Below are positions 1 to 8,127 of a stretch of DNA of 59,975 bases, one piece after another (the first letter of the stretch is position 1; each line of letters opens with the position of its first letter). This DNA is from a virus. The stretch covers positions 1-59,975 of the IMG/VR virus record IMGVR_UViG_3300034418_004786. One strand, 5' to 3'. Under the pieces are notes generated by a model. That model ran no database searches. It had not been told where the DNA came from and was given only the letters and a program-made list of their open reading frames with translations. A program made the translations under genes and the position numbers.

Positions 1-1
1 T

Positions 2-217
2 ATTCTCACGCAGGATGCTAAAGGAAAACGCATCCTCAATCTCAGGCTCTATCGTGAAGCACCATCACAGGATGGACACACGGGCTACACGAAGAAGGGA
101 TTTTATCTCTATCGGGATGAAGCCATCCAATTGCGTGATGCTCTCAATGACCTTCTCGCTGATGGGGCTTTTGACACAAACGACACACAGGAAATCCCCG
201 AAACATTGGAGGGCTGA
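2..217 (+). CDS. PC4/YdbC-like ssDNA-binding protein (5' partial)
   Basis: The frame is open from the left edge and stops at TGA 215-217, leaving the last 71 residues of a protein that begins outside the window. The visible part has the layout of the PC4 transcription-coactivator family, which binds single-stranded DNA as a dimer: a strand (ILNLRLYRE), a loop, a KKGFYLYRDEA segment matching the family's KKGISL region, then a helix (IQLRDALNDLLAD) and an acidic tail. In other viruses such proteins act in transcription or replication. It sits 2 nt upstream of the TFB-like gene, so the two may be co-expressed. The family call rests on pattern resemblance only. Confidence 0.55.
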   Translation: MLTQDAKGKRILNLRLYREAPSQDGHTGYTKKGFYLYRDEAIQLRDALNDLLADGAFDTNDTQEIPETLEG

Positions 218-219
218 AC

Positions 220-663
220 ATGGACATACGACTGATACCCAAAAGCGCAGAATGGTTTGACTTCTATCGTGGTCTTGGTGCTGAATTGATGAACGCATTG
301 GATCTCAACGAAGAGGTGTTTCACAGCCTCGTGTTTGCTTTGTGGGAGGAAACGACCACGAGGGTTGGGCGTGCGCCATTACCTCTCATGGCTGATTGCA
401 TTTACATCATCGCTAAATTGACGGGCAACCGCAAAAGCATCAGGGTGATGAAGAACGCCACCGAAGAGGTGTGGGGCAAACGCACAGACATTTTGCCGTT
501 GGACAGGCGGAGGCAAACACGCAGGTGGGTATGGGCGAAGAAGGATTTCATTTGTTCTTTGCTTGTGCTTGATGACGAATCATGGAGGGATTTTGTCGCT
601 GAATGGACTGACGGGGAAACCGAAAAGGTTGTTGCTGATTCGTATTGGGAGGAATCCGAATGA
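220..663 (+). CDS. Hypothetical protein resembling a TFB/TFIIB cyclin fold
   Basis: 147 aa. A GGAGG site 7 nt before the ATG supports the start. Residues 50-67 (GRAPLPLMADCIYIIAKL) followed by a gap and KSIRVMKNATEEVWGKRT resemble the second cyclin repeat of archaeal transcription factor B, where a conserved G-x-x-P precedes a helix of AAAAIYIA type and then a helix-turn-helix. No N-terminal zinc ribbon or B-finger is present, so it could at most be a single cyclin repeat acting as a transcription modulator. The C-terminus is acidic. It lies between a PC4-like gene and a small ORF with which it overlaps by 4 nt. The fold assignment is an inference from weak similarity. Confidence 0.4.
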   Translation: MDIRLIPKSAEWFDFYRGLGAELMNALDLNEEVFHSLVFALWEETTTRVGRAPLPLMADCIYIIAKLTGNRKSIRVMKNATEEVWGKRTDILPLDRRRQTRRWVWAKKDFICSLLVLDDESWRDFVAEWTDGETEKVVADSYWEESE

Positions 664-863
664 ACATTGAAATTGGTTCTCGTTGGAGGAACAAATACAC
701 CCGTGAGCGATTCTTGGTGACAGACATAGAGGTTGTTCCTTTCAGGGGATATAACATCACCACCGATGTGATCGTCGTGTTAAACACCGACACCGACGAA
801 GATGGGCGTTGGGACATATCGTTCTTCAAACAAGCATTTGACCCCCTTGAAGAAGAGGAATGA
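660..863 (+). CDS. Small hypothetical protein (67 aa)
   Basis: The ATG at 660 overlaps the upstream stop in an ATGA arrangement, with GGGAGGA upstream as ribosome site. The product alternates short hydrophobic stretches with charged residues (IEIGSRW, RFLVTDIEVV, DVIVVLNTD), suggesting a small beta-barrel or SH3-like fold, and ends in an acidic tail. I do not recognise the family. Tight coupling to both neighbours marks it as a real gene of the early operon. Confidence 0.6.
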   Translation: MNIEIGSRWRNKYTRERFLVTDIEVVPFRGYNITTDVIVVLNTDTDEDGRWDISFFKQAFDPLEEEE

Positions 864-865
864 GC

Positions 866-2305
866 ATGGACTCTATTGCTTTCAGCACAATCGCCGCATC
901 ATGCCGTCAGGCATACAATGGTGTCAAAAGACCCACGATTGTGTTGGAGGGTTTGTTCAACCATTCTCCCAAAGACATAGAGGACATCATACGCTTTTGC
1001 TACGAGGATAACCGCATTGAACAATCCTTGAGCGATGAGGATTTACGGGAAATTTACCTATGCTTAACAGACGCTTATCCCGAAGAGGTTGAGGACAACC
1101 CTGACCTCGTTCAAATCATCACCCACCTTTCTCTCGCTGATGAAACGAGAGTCAGCCTGTCATTTGTGCTGAAACAGATGAGTCAAATGTTCAAGGCTGA
1201 CAACAACAAAACCCGGTCAGTCATTATGAACGGGCTGTTGAGGCGTGTCAATCAGCGTGATGCCTATTGGCTTCTTATCCGCATGATACGAAGGAGGAAT
1301 CCTTTCAGGCGGTATCACATTCTCACGGCTCTCGCCAATCACTACAATCTGTTCTATGAACGGCTCAAGCGTGAAGCCAATTTCATCCCGTTGGTGACTT
1401 TGGCTCAACGCCTCAAAGAAGGAAACGATCTCATTGGTGTGCCTTCAATCGGAAGCCCGTTGGTTATTCCTTTGCCTGTCAAAGCACCAATCAAGGAACG
1501 CTTCGGTGCATACCTTGAGGTGATTCGTGGTGAACGGCTCACTATTCACAAAGAAGGCGACATGATTCTCATGTGCGATGTCAATGGACTGTTCCTTGAG
1601 GAAACGATAGAGGGCCAACACGAATTGGGTTCACTCATCAGCGATGGTATTTACCTCATTGAGCGCGTTGTTCAGGATGACTTCCCGCTACGCTTGGTGG
1701 ATGTCCTTTACCACAAAGAAGGGCATCACGATGAGGACTTTGAAACAAGACGGGATTGGTTGCAGGAACACGCTTCGTTGCCCAATTTCTTCAAGCCAAT
1801 GTATTGGTGCGAGAACCCTCAACAGATTCAGCACAAAACGCCACCAAATAGCGTGGCTTTCCTTTATGCTCGTGATGGCAAATTGACATACAACAACACC
1901 AAAGAGGAAGTGGTGCGTTTTAGCACAAAGAGCAGGGGTGAAATCCTCCGGGTGATTGGAGGTATTTACACTCAAGACCATGTGCGTGGTTTAGTGATGA
2001 ATCGTTGGCGCGTGTCGGCTCGTGATGGCTTAGACTCGTATTATGAAGTGGGGGAAATTCAAGCCGAGGACATTGAAATGGAGAAGCGGTTGGCGAGGCT
2101 AACCGAACCCTCAAAGGCTTTCGTGGGCGAGGTTGCCCAAATGAAAGGGGCGACATTTGTTGAGGTTGAATTGCACCACGCCGACTACGATCATCGTGGG
2201 ATTTCAATATCAGGGTCTATTGTTGGCATTGTGTCCAATGCGGGATTCAGCGATGTCGTTGCTGTTGAGGACTTGGAGTGGTTGGCGGGTGATGTGGATG
2301 GCTGA
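866..2305 (+). CDS. Degenerate ATP-dependent DNA ligase-like protein
   Basis: 479 aa, counted from the ATG at 866, which is 6 nt after GAGGA; the ATG at 860 is too close to that site. The layout follows archaeal/eukaryotic ligase I: an N-terminal helical domain (about 100-200), a nucleotidyltransferase-like domain (about 205-360) and a C-terminal OB-fold-like region (about 375-470). The motif I region reads EVIRGERLTIH where functional ligases have KYDGERVQIH, so the adenylated lysine is replaced by V219 and the Asp by R221. Motif III has DGI in place of DGE, and no EGxxxK motif IV is visible. The fold seems kept but catalysis lost. It may act as a DNA-binding or structural factor in replication. 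An alternative is strong divergence with a displaced nucleophile. Confidence 0.6.
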   Translation: MDSIAFSTIAASCRQAYNGVKRPTIVLEGLFNHSPKDIEDIIRFCYEDNRIEQSLSDEDLREIYLCLTDAYPEEVEDNPDLVQIITHLSLADETRVSLSFVLKQMSQMFKADNNKTRSVIMNGLLRRVNQRDAYWLLIRMIRRRNPFRRYHILTALANHYNLFYERLKREANFIPLVTLAQRLKEGNDLIGVPSIGSPLVIPLPVKAPIKERFGAYLEVIRGERLTIHKEGDMILMCDVNGLFLEETIEGQHELGSLISDGIYLIERVVQDDFPLRLVDVLYHKEGHHDEDFETRRDWLQEHASLPNFFKPMYWCENPQQIQHKTPPNSVAFLYARDGKLTYNNTKEEVVRFSTKSRGEILRVIGGIYTQDHVRGLVMNRWRVSARDGLDSYYEVGEIQAEDIEMEKRLARLTEPSKAFVGEVAQMKGATFVEVELHHADYDHRGISISGSIVGIVSNAGFSDVVAVEDLEWLAGDVDG

Positions 2306-2918
2306 CGATTATTTCAAGCGAAGCAATTGGAATAGGAAAGACGAATACTACACGCCTCCTATTTTGGTTGAAGCCATCCTCCCCCACATTGTTGGGAACC
2401 CTAAAGAAACAACGGTTTGGTGTCCTTTTGATACCGATAAAAGTGCGTTTGTTGAAATTTTGCGGGAACGAAATTTCAAAGTCATCCATTCTCACATTTG
2501 GGAGGGGAAGGATTTCTTTCAATACGAACCCGAAGAAGAATACGATTACATCATTTCAAACCCTCCTTTCACGAGGAAATTGGATGTTTTCAAGAGGCTT
2601 TTTGATTTGGGGAAGCCCTTTGCTATGGTGATGGGGCTTCCCATTTTGAATTATCAAGAGGTTGGGGATTTCTTCACGAAACATCAACAACAAGGGCATC
2701 ACATTCAATTGCTGATAGTGGACAAAAAGGTGTCCTTTGACGGCAATACCGCCTCTTTCAACAATTCGTTTTTCTGTTGGGATATGCTACAAAGGGACAT
2801 TGTTTTTCACCATTTAGCCCACAACAATTCAGGGGACGATCACATTGGGAGTCGCATGAAAGTGGATTCCGAAGAGAGAGGAATAGAACCGCTACCCGTG
2901 AGGTGGTTATTTGATTGA
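2298..2918 (+). CDS. N6-adenine DNA methyltransferase-like protein (NPPF type)
   Basis: 206 aa. The ATG at 2298 follows GGGTG at a normal distance; the ATG at 2292 is a possible alternative. It contains the SAM-dependent methyltransferase motif IV SNPPF (87-91) preceded by DYII, and an N-terminal block WCPFDTDKSAF (41-51) where motif I is expected. The same architecture (YYTP near the N-terminus, CPFDT, GKDFF, SNPPF) is familiar from a family of phage proteins often misannotated as sugar-phosphate nucleotidyltransferases. Likely role: DNA adenine methylation for self-marking or evasion of host restriction. It overlaps the ligase-like gene by 8 nt. Confidence 0.6.
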   Translation: MADDYFKRSNWNRKDEYYTPPILVEAILPHIVGNPKETTVWCPFDTDKSAFVEILRERNFKVIHSHIWEGKDFFQYEPEEEYDYIISNPPFTRKLDVFKRLFDLGKPFAMVMGLPILNYQEVGDFFTKHQQQGHHIQLLIVDKKVSFDGNTASFNNSFFCWDMLQRDIVFHHLAHNNSGDDHIGSRMKVDSEERGIEPLPVRWLFD

Positions 2919-3285
2919 TGAAGAAACAATTACCATGCTGTTGCTCGCAACCAACGCACGCTTCCGCATAGGTGTGCGATTCACCACAAATAACCAAACG
3001 GGCTATGAAATCCGACCCGAATGTATTCTTTTTGGGAGGAACACGATACCCGAAGCCGTTCAATTGGTCTTGAAGGAGAACGGTTTGCCCGTTCAAAATC
3101 AATTCACTGATGCGGTGCATCTTCAAAAAATGCTGAGAATCACAAAGGCTTGGCGGGACTTTACCAAAGAGCCTGAAGGGTGGCTTCTTGTAGCGCGGTT
3201 TAATGGGCGTGTTCCCGAATTGAAATTCCACGAGGATGTTGAACAGGCATTGAATGTGTTTGAGGATGATGATGATGCTTTATGA
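2911..3285 (+). CDS. Hypothetical protein (124 aa), TTG start
   Basis: The TTG at 2911 lies 4-5 nt after GTGAGGTGG and inside the previous gene's end; the next in-frame ATG (2935) has no ribosome site. The product has an alternating hydrophobic segment (ARFRIGVRFTT), a middle GYEIRP, and an acidic C-terminus (DDDDAL). The GYxIRP surroundings faintly recall small LAGLIDADG proteins but the signature itself is absent, so no function is assigned. It is embedded in the pre-replication operon with overlaps on both sides. Confidence 0.5.
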   Translation: MIDEETITMLLLATNARFRIGVRFTTNNQTGYEIRPECILFGRNTIPEAVQLVLKENGLPVQNQFTDAVHLQKMLRITKAWRDFTKEPEGWLLVARFNGRVPELKFHEDVEQALNVFEDDDDAL

Positions 3286-3850
3286 CGAAACGCCCACAGA
3301 AGAGGCGGTGGATTGGTTTGCCGTCTGTCCGAATTCGGATTCTCAATACGAAGCACCACTCCCAACCGGGCTGTTTGATGTGCTGAGGTTATACACTAAC
3401 GAATGGGATCGTGCCGTTGTTGGTAAAGCCATCAAGCACACGAAAGGAAACATTCTCTTCGGACTTCATGTTTTGTTGCGAACCTTCCCCAACAACATCG
3501 CGCTTGAAATGTGTGCGCGTGAATTCGCCCATCGCATCCCGTTCCGTTTGCTCGCTGACATAATCGCGCTTTCGCATAACGGAACAAGTCGCAAACGCTT
3601 GGTGTTTCCCGACAAACGACAGAAGCCTGTGCCTTCTTCGTTGCTCAAGGCATTCGGTTTGCGAGGTTCGGAAAGTGGGTGGTTTGACCGCTTGGCTGAG
3701 AACGAGGATTTTGTTCGCTCGGTGGGCTTGAATATCAAAAACGAGGATTGGGAATTTATCACCATGTATGATAAAGCAACGCTGTTCAAATCGGACACAA
3801 AACAAAGCACTGCGAGCCATAGAGGTGCAAATCAGGGGGCTTTGTTTTGA
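3275..3850 (+). CDS. Hypothetical protein with clamp-binding-like C-terminus
   Basis: About 191 aa. Four consecutive in-frame ATGs occur at 3266-3275; the GAGG at 3262-3265 best fits 3272 or 3275. The body is mostly helical with a basic region (SRKRLVFPDKRQKP). No family recognised. The last residues are NQGALF, which matches the short Q-x-x-L-F type of clamp-binding tail seen on two methyltransferases in this window, hinting at recruitment to the viral PCNA. It is the last gene before a 57-nt gap carrying a TATA-like element, so it probably ends the first operon. Confidence 0.5.
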   Translation: MLYDETPTEEAVDWFAVCPNSDSQYEAPLPTGLFDVLRLYTNEWDRAVVGKAIKHTKGNILFGLHVLLRTFPNNIALEMCAREFAHRIPFRLLADIIALSHNGTSRKRLVFPDKRQKPVPSSLLKAFGLRGSESGWFDRLAENEDFVRSVGLNIKNEDWEFITMYDKATLFKSDTKQSTASHRGANQGALF

Positions 3851-3858
3851 CACCGATG

Positions 3859-3868
3859 CTTTTATACA
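3859..3868 (+). promoter_or_regulatory. Putative TATA box upstream of the clamp-loader gene
   Basis: The 57-nt gap before the RFC-S start contains CTTTTATACA, a fair match to the archaeal TATA box. Transcription would start near 3890, leaving a short leader with the GGAGG at 3896-3900. This is the only clear gap in the first 15 kb, which fits a promoter for the replication operon. Not proven by sequence alone. Confidence 0.4.
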
Positions 3869-3907
3869 CAAGACCCTATTGGCAGGGGTGCTAACGGAGG
3901 AATGACG

Positions 3908-4855
3908 ATGACGCAATTGTGGCTCAAATACCGACCCGATACGATGAGGAACATGGTTGGGCTTGAGGGCTTGAAGAAAGACGCTCAGTCATGGGCTGTG
4001 GCAGGTTCTCTCCGCTGTGGTGGTGTCATTTTCAACGGTAAGGCGGGAACGGGTAAAACCACCGCCGCACGAGCCATCGCCAAGGATATGCTTGGTTCGG
4101 CTTTTGAAGCCAATTTTCATGTGTTCAACGCCTCCGATGATAGAGGCATCAATTTTGTCCGTGAACGCCTAAAGCCCTTGGCTGAACAGAAGGCTACGGG
4201 TGCTAATTTCAAAGTCATCAACCTTGACGAAGCCGATGGTCTAACAAACGATGCTCAGGAGTCCATGCGACAAATCATTGAGATCACGAGCAAACACACT
4301 TTATGGATTCTCACCTGCAACCGTGTGAGCCGTATCATCCCTGCACTTCGCTCAAGACTCCCCACATACAATTTTGGTGGGCTTGAAGGCGAGGATGCCG
4401 AGTCTTTCTTGGAGAATGTCATTGAAACCGAGAATTTCCCACAGGATTGGGTATATAGTGTCAAATCCTTGATTGGTAAAACCAACGGTGATTTGCGTGC
4501 GTGCCTCAAGACCATGCAAATTTGTGACCCAACAGACCCAAAGGCACTCGCCTTGACAATTGCACAGGATTATAGTGCGGTCATCGCACTCTATGACTCC
4601 ATCGTTCAGCGCGAATGGGAGGATTGTTTCACTCAAATTGACATTATTGACCGTCAGGGCGTTGTGCGTGACGAGGTTATTGATGCGATACACGAAGCGT
4701 GCATGGACAAATACAAAGCGGGCGACATTGGCATCCAAATCGCCCTTCTCCACCTGCTGATTCTCGGTCAGTGGGCGGCAAAATCGGCTGATTGGGTATC
4801 AGGCGACATCCTATTCCTCCGATCAATGATTGGGGATTATAACAAGAGGTGTTAA
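3908..4855 (+). CDS. rfcS: Replication factor C small subunit (clamp loader ATPase)
   Basis: 315 aa from the ATG at 3908, 7 nt after GGAGG; the ATG at 3902 would be 1 nt from it. AAA+ ATPase that opens and loads the PCNA ring at primer-template junctions. Seen: N-terminal LWLKYRPDT typical of RFC-S, Walker A GKAGTGKT (44-51), Walker B LDEAD (106-110), sensor 1 ILTCN, and the SRC-box region reading SRLPTYNF, with Cys replaced by Leu. The C-terminal helical collar is present. Archaeal RFC-S is usually 320-330 aa, so it is full length. No large subunit is seen in the window; it may work as a homo-oligomer or with host RFC-L. It heads the replication operon. Confidence 0.93.
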   Translation: MTQLWLKYRPDTMRNMVGLEGLKKDAQSWAVAGSLRCGGVIFNGKAGTGKTTAARAIAKDMLGSAFEANFHVFNASDDRGINFVRERLKPLAEQKATGANFKVINLDEADGLTNDAQESMRQIIEITSKHTLWILTCNRVSRIIPALRSRLPTYNFGGLEGEDAESFLENVIETENFPQDWVYSVKSLIGKTNGDLRACLKTMQICDPTDPKALALTIAQDYSAVIALYDSIVQREWEDCFTQIDIIDRQGVVRDEVIDAIHEACMDKYKAGDIGIQIALLHLLILGQWAAKSADWVSGDILFLRSMIGDYNKRC

Positions 4856-4857
4856 AA

Positions 4858-6210
4858 TTGACAGAAGAAAGAGAAATTGGATATGAATGTATTGAAGAGG
4901 CCGCCACCATTTTGGGCGTTGAAAGGGCAGAAGCCCTTGAGTCCTTTGGCTCGTGGATGGGAGAGGTTTTCCCTGATATGTGGGCTGAATGTGGACAAGA
5001 CGCGCTGAACCTTGAGGATGAGGACTTCAATCACTATGCGGATATGTTCGTTCTCGCTGTGCGACCTTCGGGTGGTTCAAGCGGTGGCGTTGGCGGTGGT
5101 CGTGGTGAGGAATGGGTCGGTGCTTTCATCGGCTTTGACCGAAGGACTGACATGATGAAGCGAAAGCGTGACATGGCAATTGACATCGCAACGGCTGACT
5201 TGAGTGGTGCTATTCGCAACGGGTTCACTTACAACGGCAACAAGGTCGGGATTGGTCGTGCTTTCACCAAAGACGGCAAATGGCTCATTGAACACTCTCA
5301 AGGTGTGTATCAAAGCGACAAGGATGCCGATTCTCAACCATCGTGGGTCATTCCCATCAACGAGAAGGTGAACATCTCCATGCTCAAGCCCGACAACACT
5401 CCTACACTCGCTTACATGACGAAGAGTGTTTGGACTTTTCACGGCAACACCAAAGAGAAATTCTTGTCCGAAGGGCCAATTACCGTCAAGGTTGAAGGTC
5501 AATGGGAGGCGGCAGACCACGATTGGAAATTGTGGCAACCTGTTCTCATCAAGGGCGAATTTGACGCTGAGGGTTGGAATGGCTCAGGGGCAACGCTGTC
5601 CGTGAGCAACCCTGCCTGTGCCTACGGTCTTGATTGGATTCCCGAACAGAATCGTGAAGCGGGTGCATCCCTCTTCAAACCTGAGCAATTCCTCACAACC
5701 TGTGGGGAAGCACTCGTCAATCTCGGTGATTTGCTTGACCATCACATGACAAACCGAACCGAGTCCTATGTGGACAGGAACGGTGTGCAACGCTACGATG
5801 GTGCTTTGGTTGTCATCGTTGGGGGTGTCATGGACATCAATCACGAAGGTCGTGAGTCCCAATGGGATTCAACGGGTCGTGATTATTACCTCTCCATCTC
5901 CAATCAGGTGTTGCGACGAGAAGATCCCAACGCTCGCATTGGCATCGGTGTGAGTGGCATCCACCACGACAAATTCAACGCCATGAATGTGTTGAAGGGT
6001 GGCGAGTGGCTACCTTACGCTCGTGGTTCTCGCATTTGGGTTGTTGGTCGCACCGACTCCTATACCAACACCAACGGTGAGGATGTCGTCAAAATCAACG
6101 CACATGGCATTTACGCCATTCCCAACAAATCTATTCCCGCACAGAAACCGAGCGAGGACTCCAATGACCTCGGCAATCTCGGTGGATTTGGTGTCGGAGG
6201 TGATGAGTGA
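4858..6210 (+). CDS. Putative ssDNA-binding protein (RPA-like, OB folds)
   Basis: 450 aa from TTG 4858, placed 6 nt after GAGGTG; GTG 4849 would overlap that site. Residues 1-65 form a small acidic helical domain, then a Gly/Ser linker, then a long beta-rich body compatible with two or more OB folds (for example VSIW-type strand WVVGRTDSYT near the end). The C-terminus is short, glycine-rich and acidic (GFGVGGDE), like the protein-interaction tails of ssDNA-binding proteins. The position between clamp loader and RecA-like ATPase supports a replication role. I do not see a diagnostic family motif, so RPA-like is an inference from context and tail. Confidence 0.5.
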   Translation: MTEEREIGYECIEEAATILGVERAEALESFGSWMGEVFPDMWAECGQDALNLEDEDFNHYADMFVLAVRPSGGSSGGVGGGRGEEWVGAFIGFDRRTDMMKRKRDMAIDIATADLSGAIRNGFTYNGNKVGIGRAFTKDGKWLIEHSQGVYQSDKDADSQPSWVIPINEKVNISMLKPDNTPTLAYMTKSVWTFHGNTKEKFLSEGPITVKVEGQWEAADHDWKLWQPVLIKGEFDAEGWNGSGATLSVSNPACAYGLDWIPEQNREAGASLFKPEQFLTTCGEALVNLGDLLDHHMTNRTESYVDRNGVQRYDGALVVIVGGVMDINHEGRESQWDSTGRDYYLSISNQVLRREDPNARIGIGVSGIHHDKFNAMNVLKGGEWLPYARGSRIWVVGRTDSYTNTNGEDVVKINAHGIYAIPNKSIPAQKPSEDSNDLGNLGGFGVGGDE

Positions 6211-7346
6211 TGTCGGGAACAGGATTTTTGGATGGATTCAAGGAACAGAAGGGCAATTTTGAGCCACCCGTCAAGGGTGCTGAACCAAAGCCTGAGCCGA
6301 AGGCTCAAGCGAATCCCACACCACAGCCAAAGCCACAGGCTGAGGCTAAACCACAACAACCCAAGCCAAAGCCACAGGCGGTTGCTCACCAAGCACCCGC
6401 ATTCAACGCATCGGCCAACATGAACCCGGTCATCGCTCGCATGATTCAGTCAGCACGCACTATGGCTGTCCGACAGGACACCTATGTGATGTGCGGTATT
6501 TCAGGCAATCCCAAAACAGGTAAAACGGGTATGGTGCTTGACAGCCTCACCCCTGATGAAATCGCCAATGGTGCTGAAATTTGGCACATTGACTTTGACC
6601 TTGGTGGTGAAACCACGAAGGCGGCACACCACAAGGATAAGGCGGCAAACATTGTTGTTCTCAATCCGTGGGTTTTCAATTATGGAAACAGTCGTGTGCC
6701 GTATGATTTCCCTGCGACCTTTCAACAGACCATTGACATTCTCAAGGCGGCACAGGCACAAATGGAGGAACAGAACAATTTCTTCATGGAACATGGTAAA
6801 ATGCCCAAGCCATACCTCAAGACTGTCGTGTTTGATGGGGCAGATCATTGGCTTCACATCACTGAAACCTGCATGAAGGTGGATGACCTTGAATTGGGTG
6901 TTGATGGTATTGCTGTGGCCGGGAAGAAGGCAACCACACAGATTGGTCGTTTCAATTGGAACATTCGTGCCACACGATACCAAACCGCTATGGTCGCTCT
7001 CCGTGAATTGTGTCGTGGTGGTGTCCATGCGTATGTCATCACTCACATGAAACCCGCATACGACAACACGGGCAACGAATTGGTGGGTCAAGACTCACCC
7101 AAGTGGCTCAAGGACACCGAAGGACACCTTCAACAAGTGGTCTATACCGAAATTGAAGAGGAACGGGATGAGAACGGTGAATTGACGGGCGTTGTGCGTG
7201 GTTATGCACGAGTCGTGGCGAACCGCACATCTCTCCAATCGGGTGGCCGACATTTGCTCTTTGAACGCAACAACGAGGGCGGGACATGGTATGGTTGGGA
7301 TGGACTCAAGAAGGGTGAATTTGACATCGCAGGAGGTGATGAGTGA
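6210..7346 (+). CDS. RecA/RadA-superfamily ATPase (Sak4-like recombinase candidate)
   Basis: 378 aa from ATG 6210, 6 nt after GGAGGTGA and overlapping the upstream stop. Residues about 25-65 are a Pro/Lys/Gln-rich disordered linker. The ATPase core has Walker A GNPKTGKT (99-106), a WHIDFDLGG strand, and a Walker B-like VVFDGAD. The C-terminus ends FDIAGGDE, acidic as in the neighbouring ssDNA-binding candidate, so both may be bound by a common partner. The single compact core without RadA's HhH domain fits phage Sak4/AAA_24-type annealing or recombination proteins better than true RadA. Probable role: recombination-dependent replication and repair. Confidence 0.65.
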   Translation: MSGTGFLDGFKEQKGNFEPPVKGAEPKPEPKAQANPTPQPKPQAEAKPQQPKPKPQAVAHQAPAFNASANMNPVIARMIQSARTMAVRQDTYVMCGISGNPKTGKTGMVLDSLTPDEIANGAEIWHIDFDLGGETTKAAHHKDKAANIVVLNPWVFNYGNSRVPYDFPATFQQTIDILKAAQAQMEEQNNFFMEHGKMPKPYLKTVVFDGADHWLHITETCMKVDDLELGVDGIAVAGKKATTQIGRFNWNIRATRYQTAMVALRELCRGGVHAYVITHMKPAYDNTGNELVGQDSPKWLKDTEGHLQQVVYTEIEEERDENGELTGVVRGYARVVANRTSLQSGGRHLLFERNNEGGTWYGWDGLKKGEFDIAGGDE

Positions 7347-8122
7347 TGGTTCAAGTCGTCATCAATCGCAACCACTTCAATTCGTTCATGTCAGGCTTCT
7401 CGGCTATGGATGACCTCGTTCTCCATGCAAATGAAGAAACCCAACGCATTTACGCATCGGGAACGGCAGATCGTGCCTTCTTCATCAATCGTTGGGCGGG
7501 TGCTGATGTTGTTGAAGGAGGAAACATTGTCATGGGTCAAATCGGCACAATCATTTCTCTCGTCAAGGATTTACCACAAACGGAGGAAAACGAAATCCGA
7601 CTCTCCTGTGACGGTGATACCCTCACCATCATGTCAGGTGGGTCGTTCTTTCGCATCCCGACATTGGCTTCGGCCACTTCGTCAGCGGGTGTTGAACAAT
7701 TGCTGAACACCCTTGAGGAATCACGGGGTGCTGACTACGCTCACTTCGGACAATCGGACTTCACATACAAATACCAATTTGAATCAAACACGGTTCGTGC
7801 ATTACAAAAAATCGGTTCGTCAATCAACGGCGGGGCGTTGTTTTGCTTGATTGTGTCGGGCGATGAATTGGTCTATGTGGTTCAGCGTGATGGTATTCGC
7901 ATTGAACATACGATTGAAGCGATTCAAAGTGACTGTCTTGAAGAAGAAACATCCATTTGGTTTGGTTCTTGGTTGTTGGATGCACTGAAGGCTATGCCGA
8001 GTGGTGGTGTTATCCATTTGTCGTGTGGTGCTGACACACCTCTCCTGCTTCGTCACGAAGCCGATGAGGGTCAGGAACACGGCACAACCGTCATTGTAGC
8101 ACCTCGGCAAGAAGCCGAGTGA
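7346..8122 (+). CDS. pcn: PCNA sliding clamp
   Basis: 258 aa from ATG 7346, after AGGAGGTGA, overlapping the stop of the previous gene. Length and order of elements match archaeal PCNA: an N-terminal domain, an interdomain loop, a second domain beginning near SDFTYKYQFES, and a C-terminal signature DTPLLLRHEA ... TVIVAPRQEAE corresponding to the family's P-L-x-x-x-Y ... APR-x-E ending. It forms a ring that tethers polymerase and other enzymes to DNA. Its presence beside RFC-S and PolB, and the clamp-binding-like tails on other proteins here, make the assignment firm despite divergence. Confidence 0.85.
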   Translation: MVQVVINRNHFNSFMSGFSAMDDLVLHANEETQRIYASGTADRAFFINRWAGADVVEGGNIVMGQIGTIISLVKDLPQTEENEIRLSCDGDTLTIMSGGSFFRIPTLASATSSAGVEQLLNTLEESRGADYAHFGQSDFTYKYQFESNTVRALQKIGSSINGGALFCLIVSGDELVYVVQRDGIRIEHTIEAIQSDCLEEETSIWFGSWLLDALKAMPSGGVIHLSCGADTPLLLRHEADEGQEHGTTVIVAPRQEAE

Positions 8123-8127
8123 TTACA

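Noticed and set aside
2911-3285. LAGLIDADG endonuclease
   Set aside because: A GYxIRP stretch is suggestive but the LAGLIDADG helix with its acidic residue is not present.
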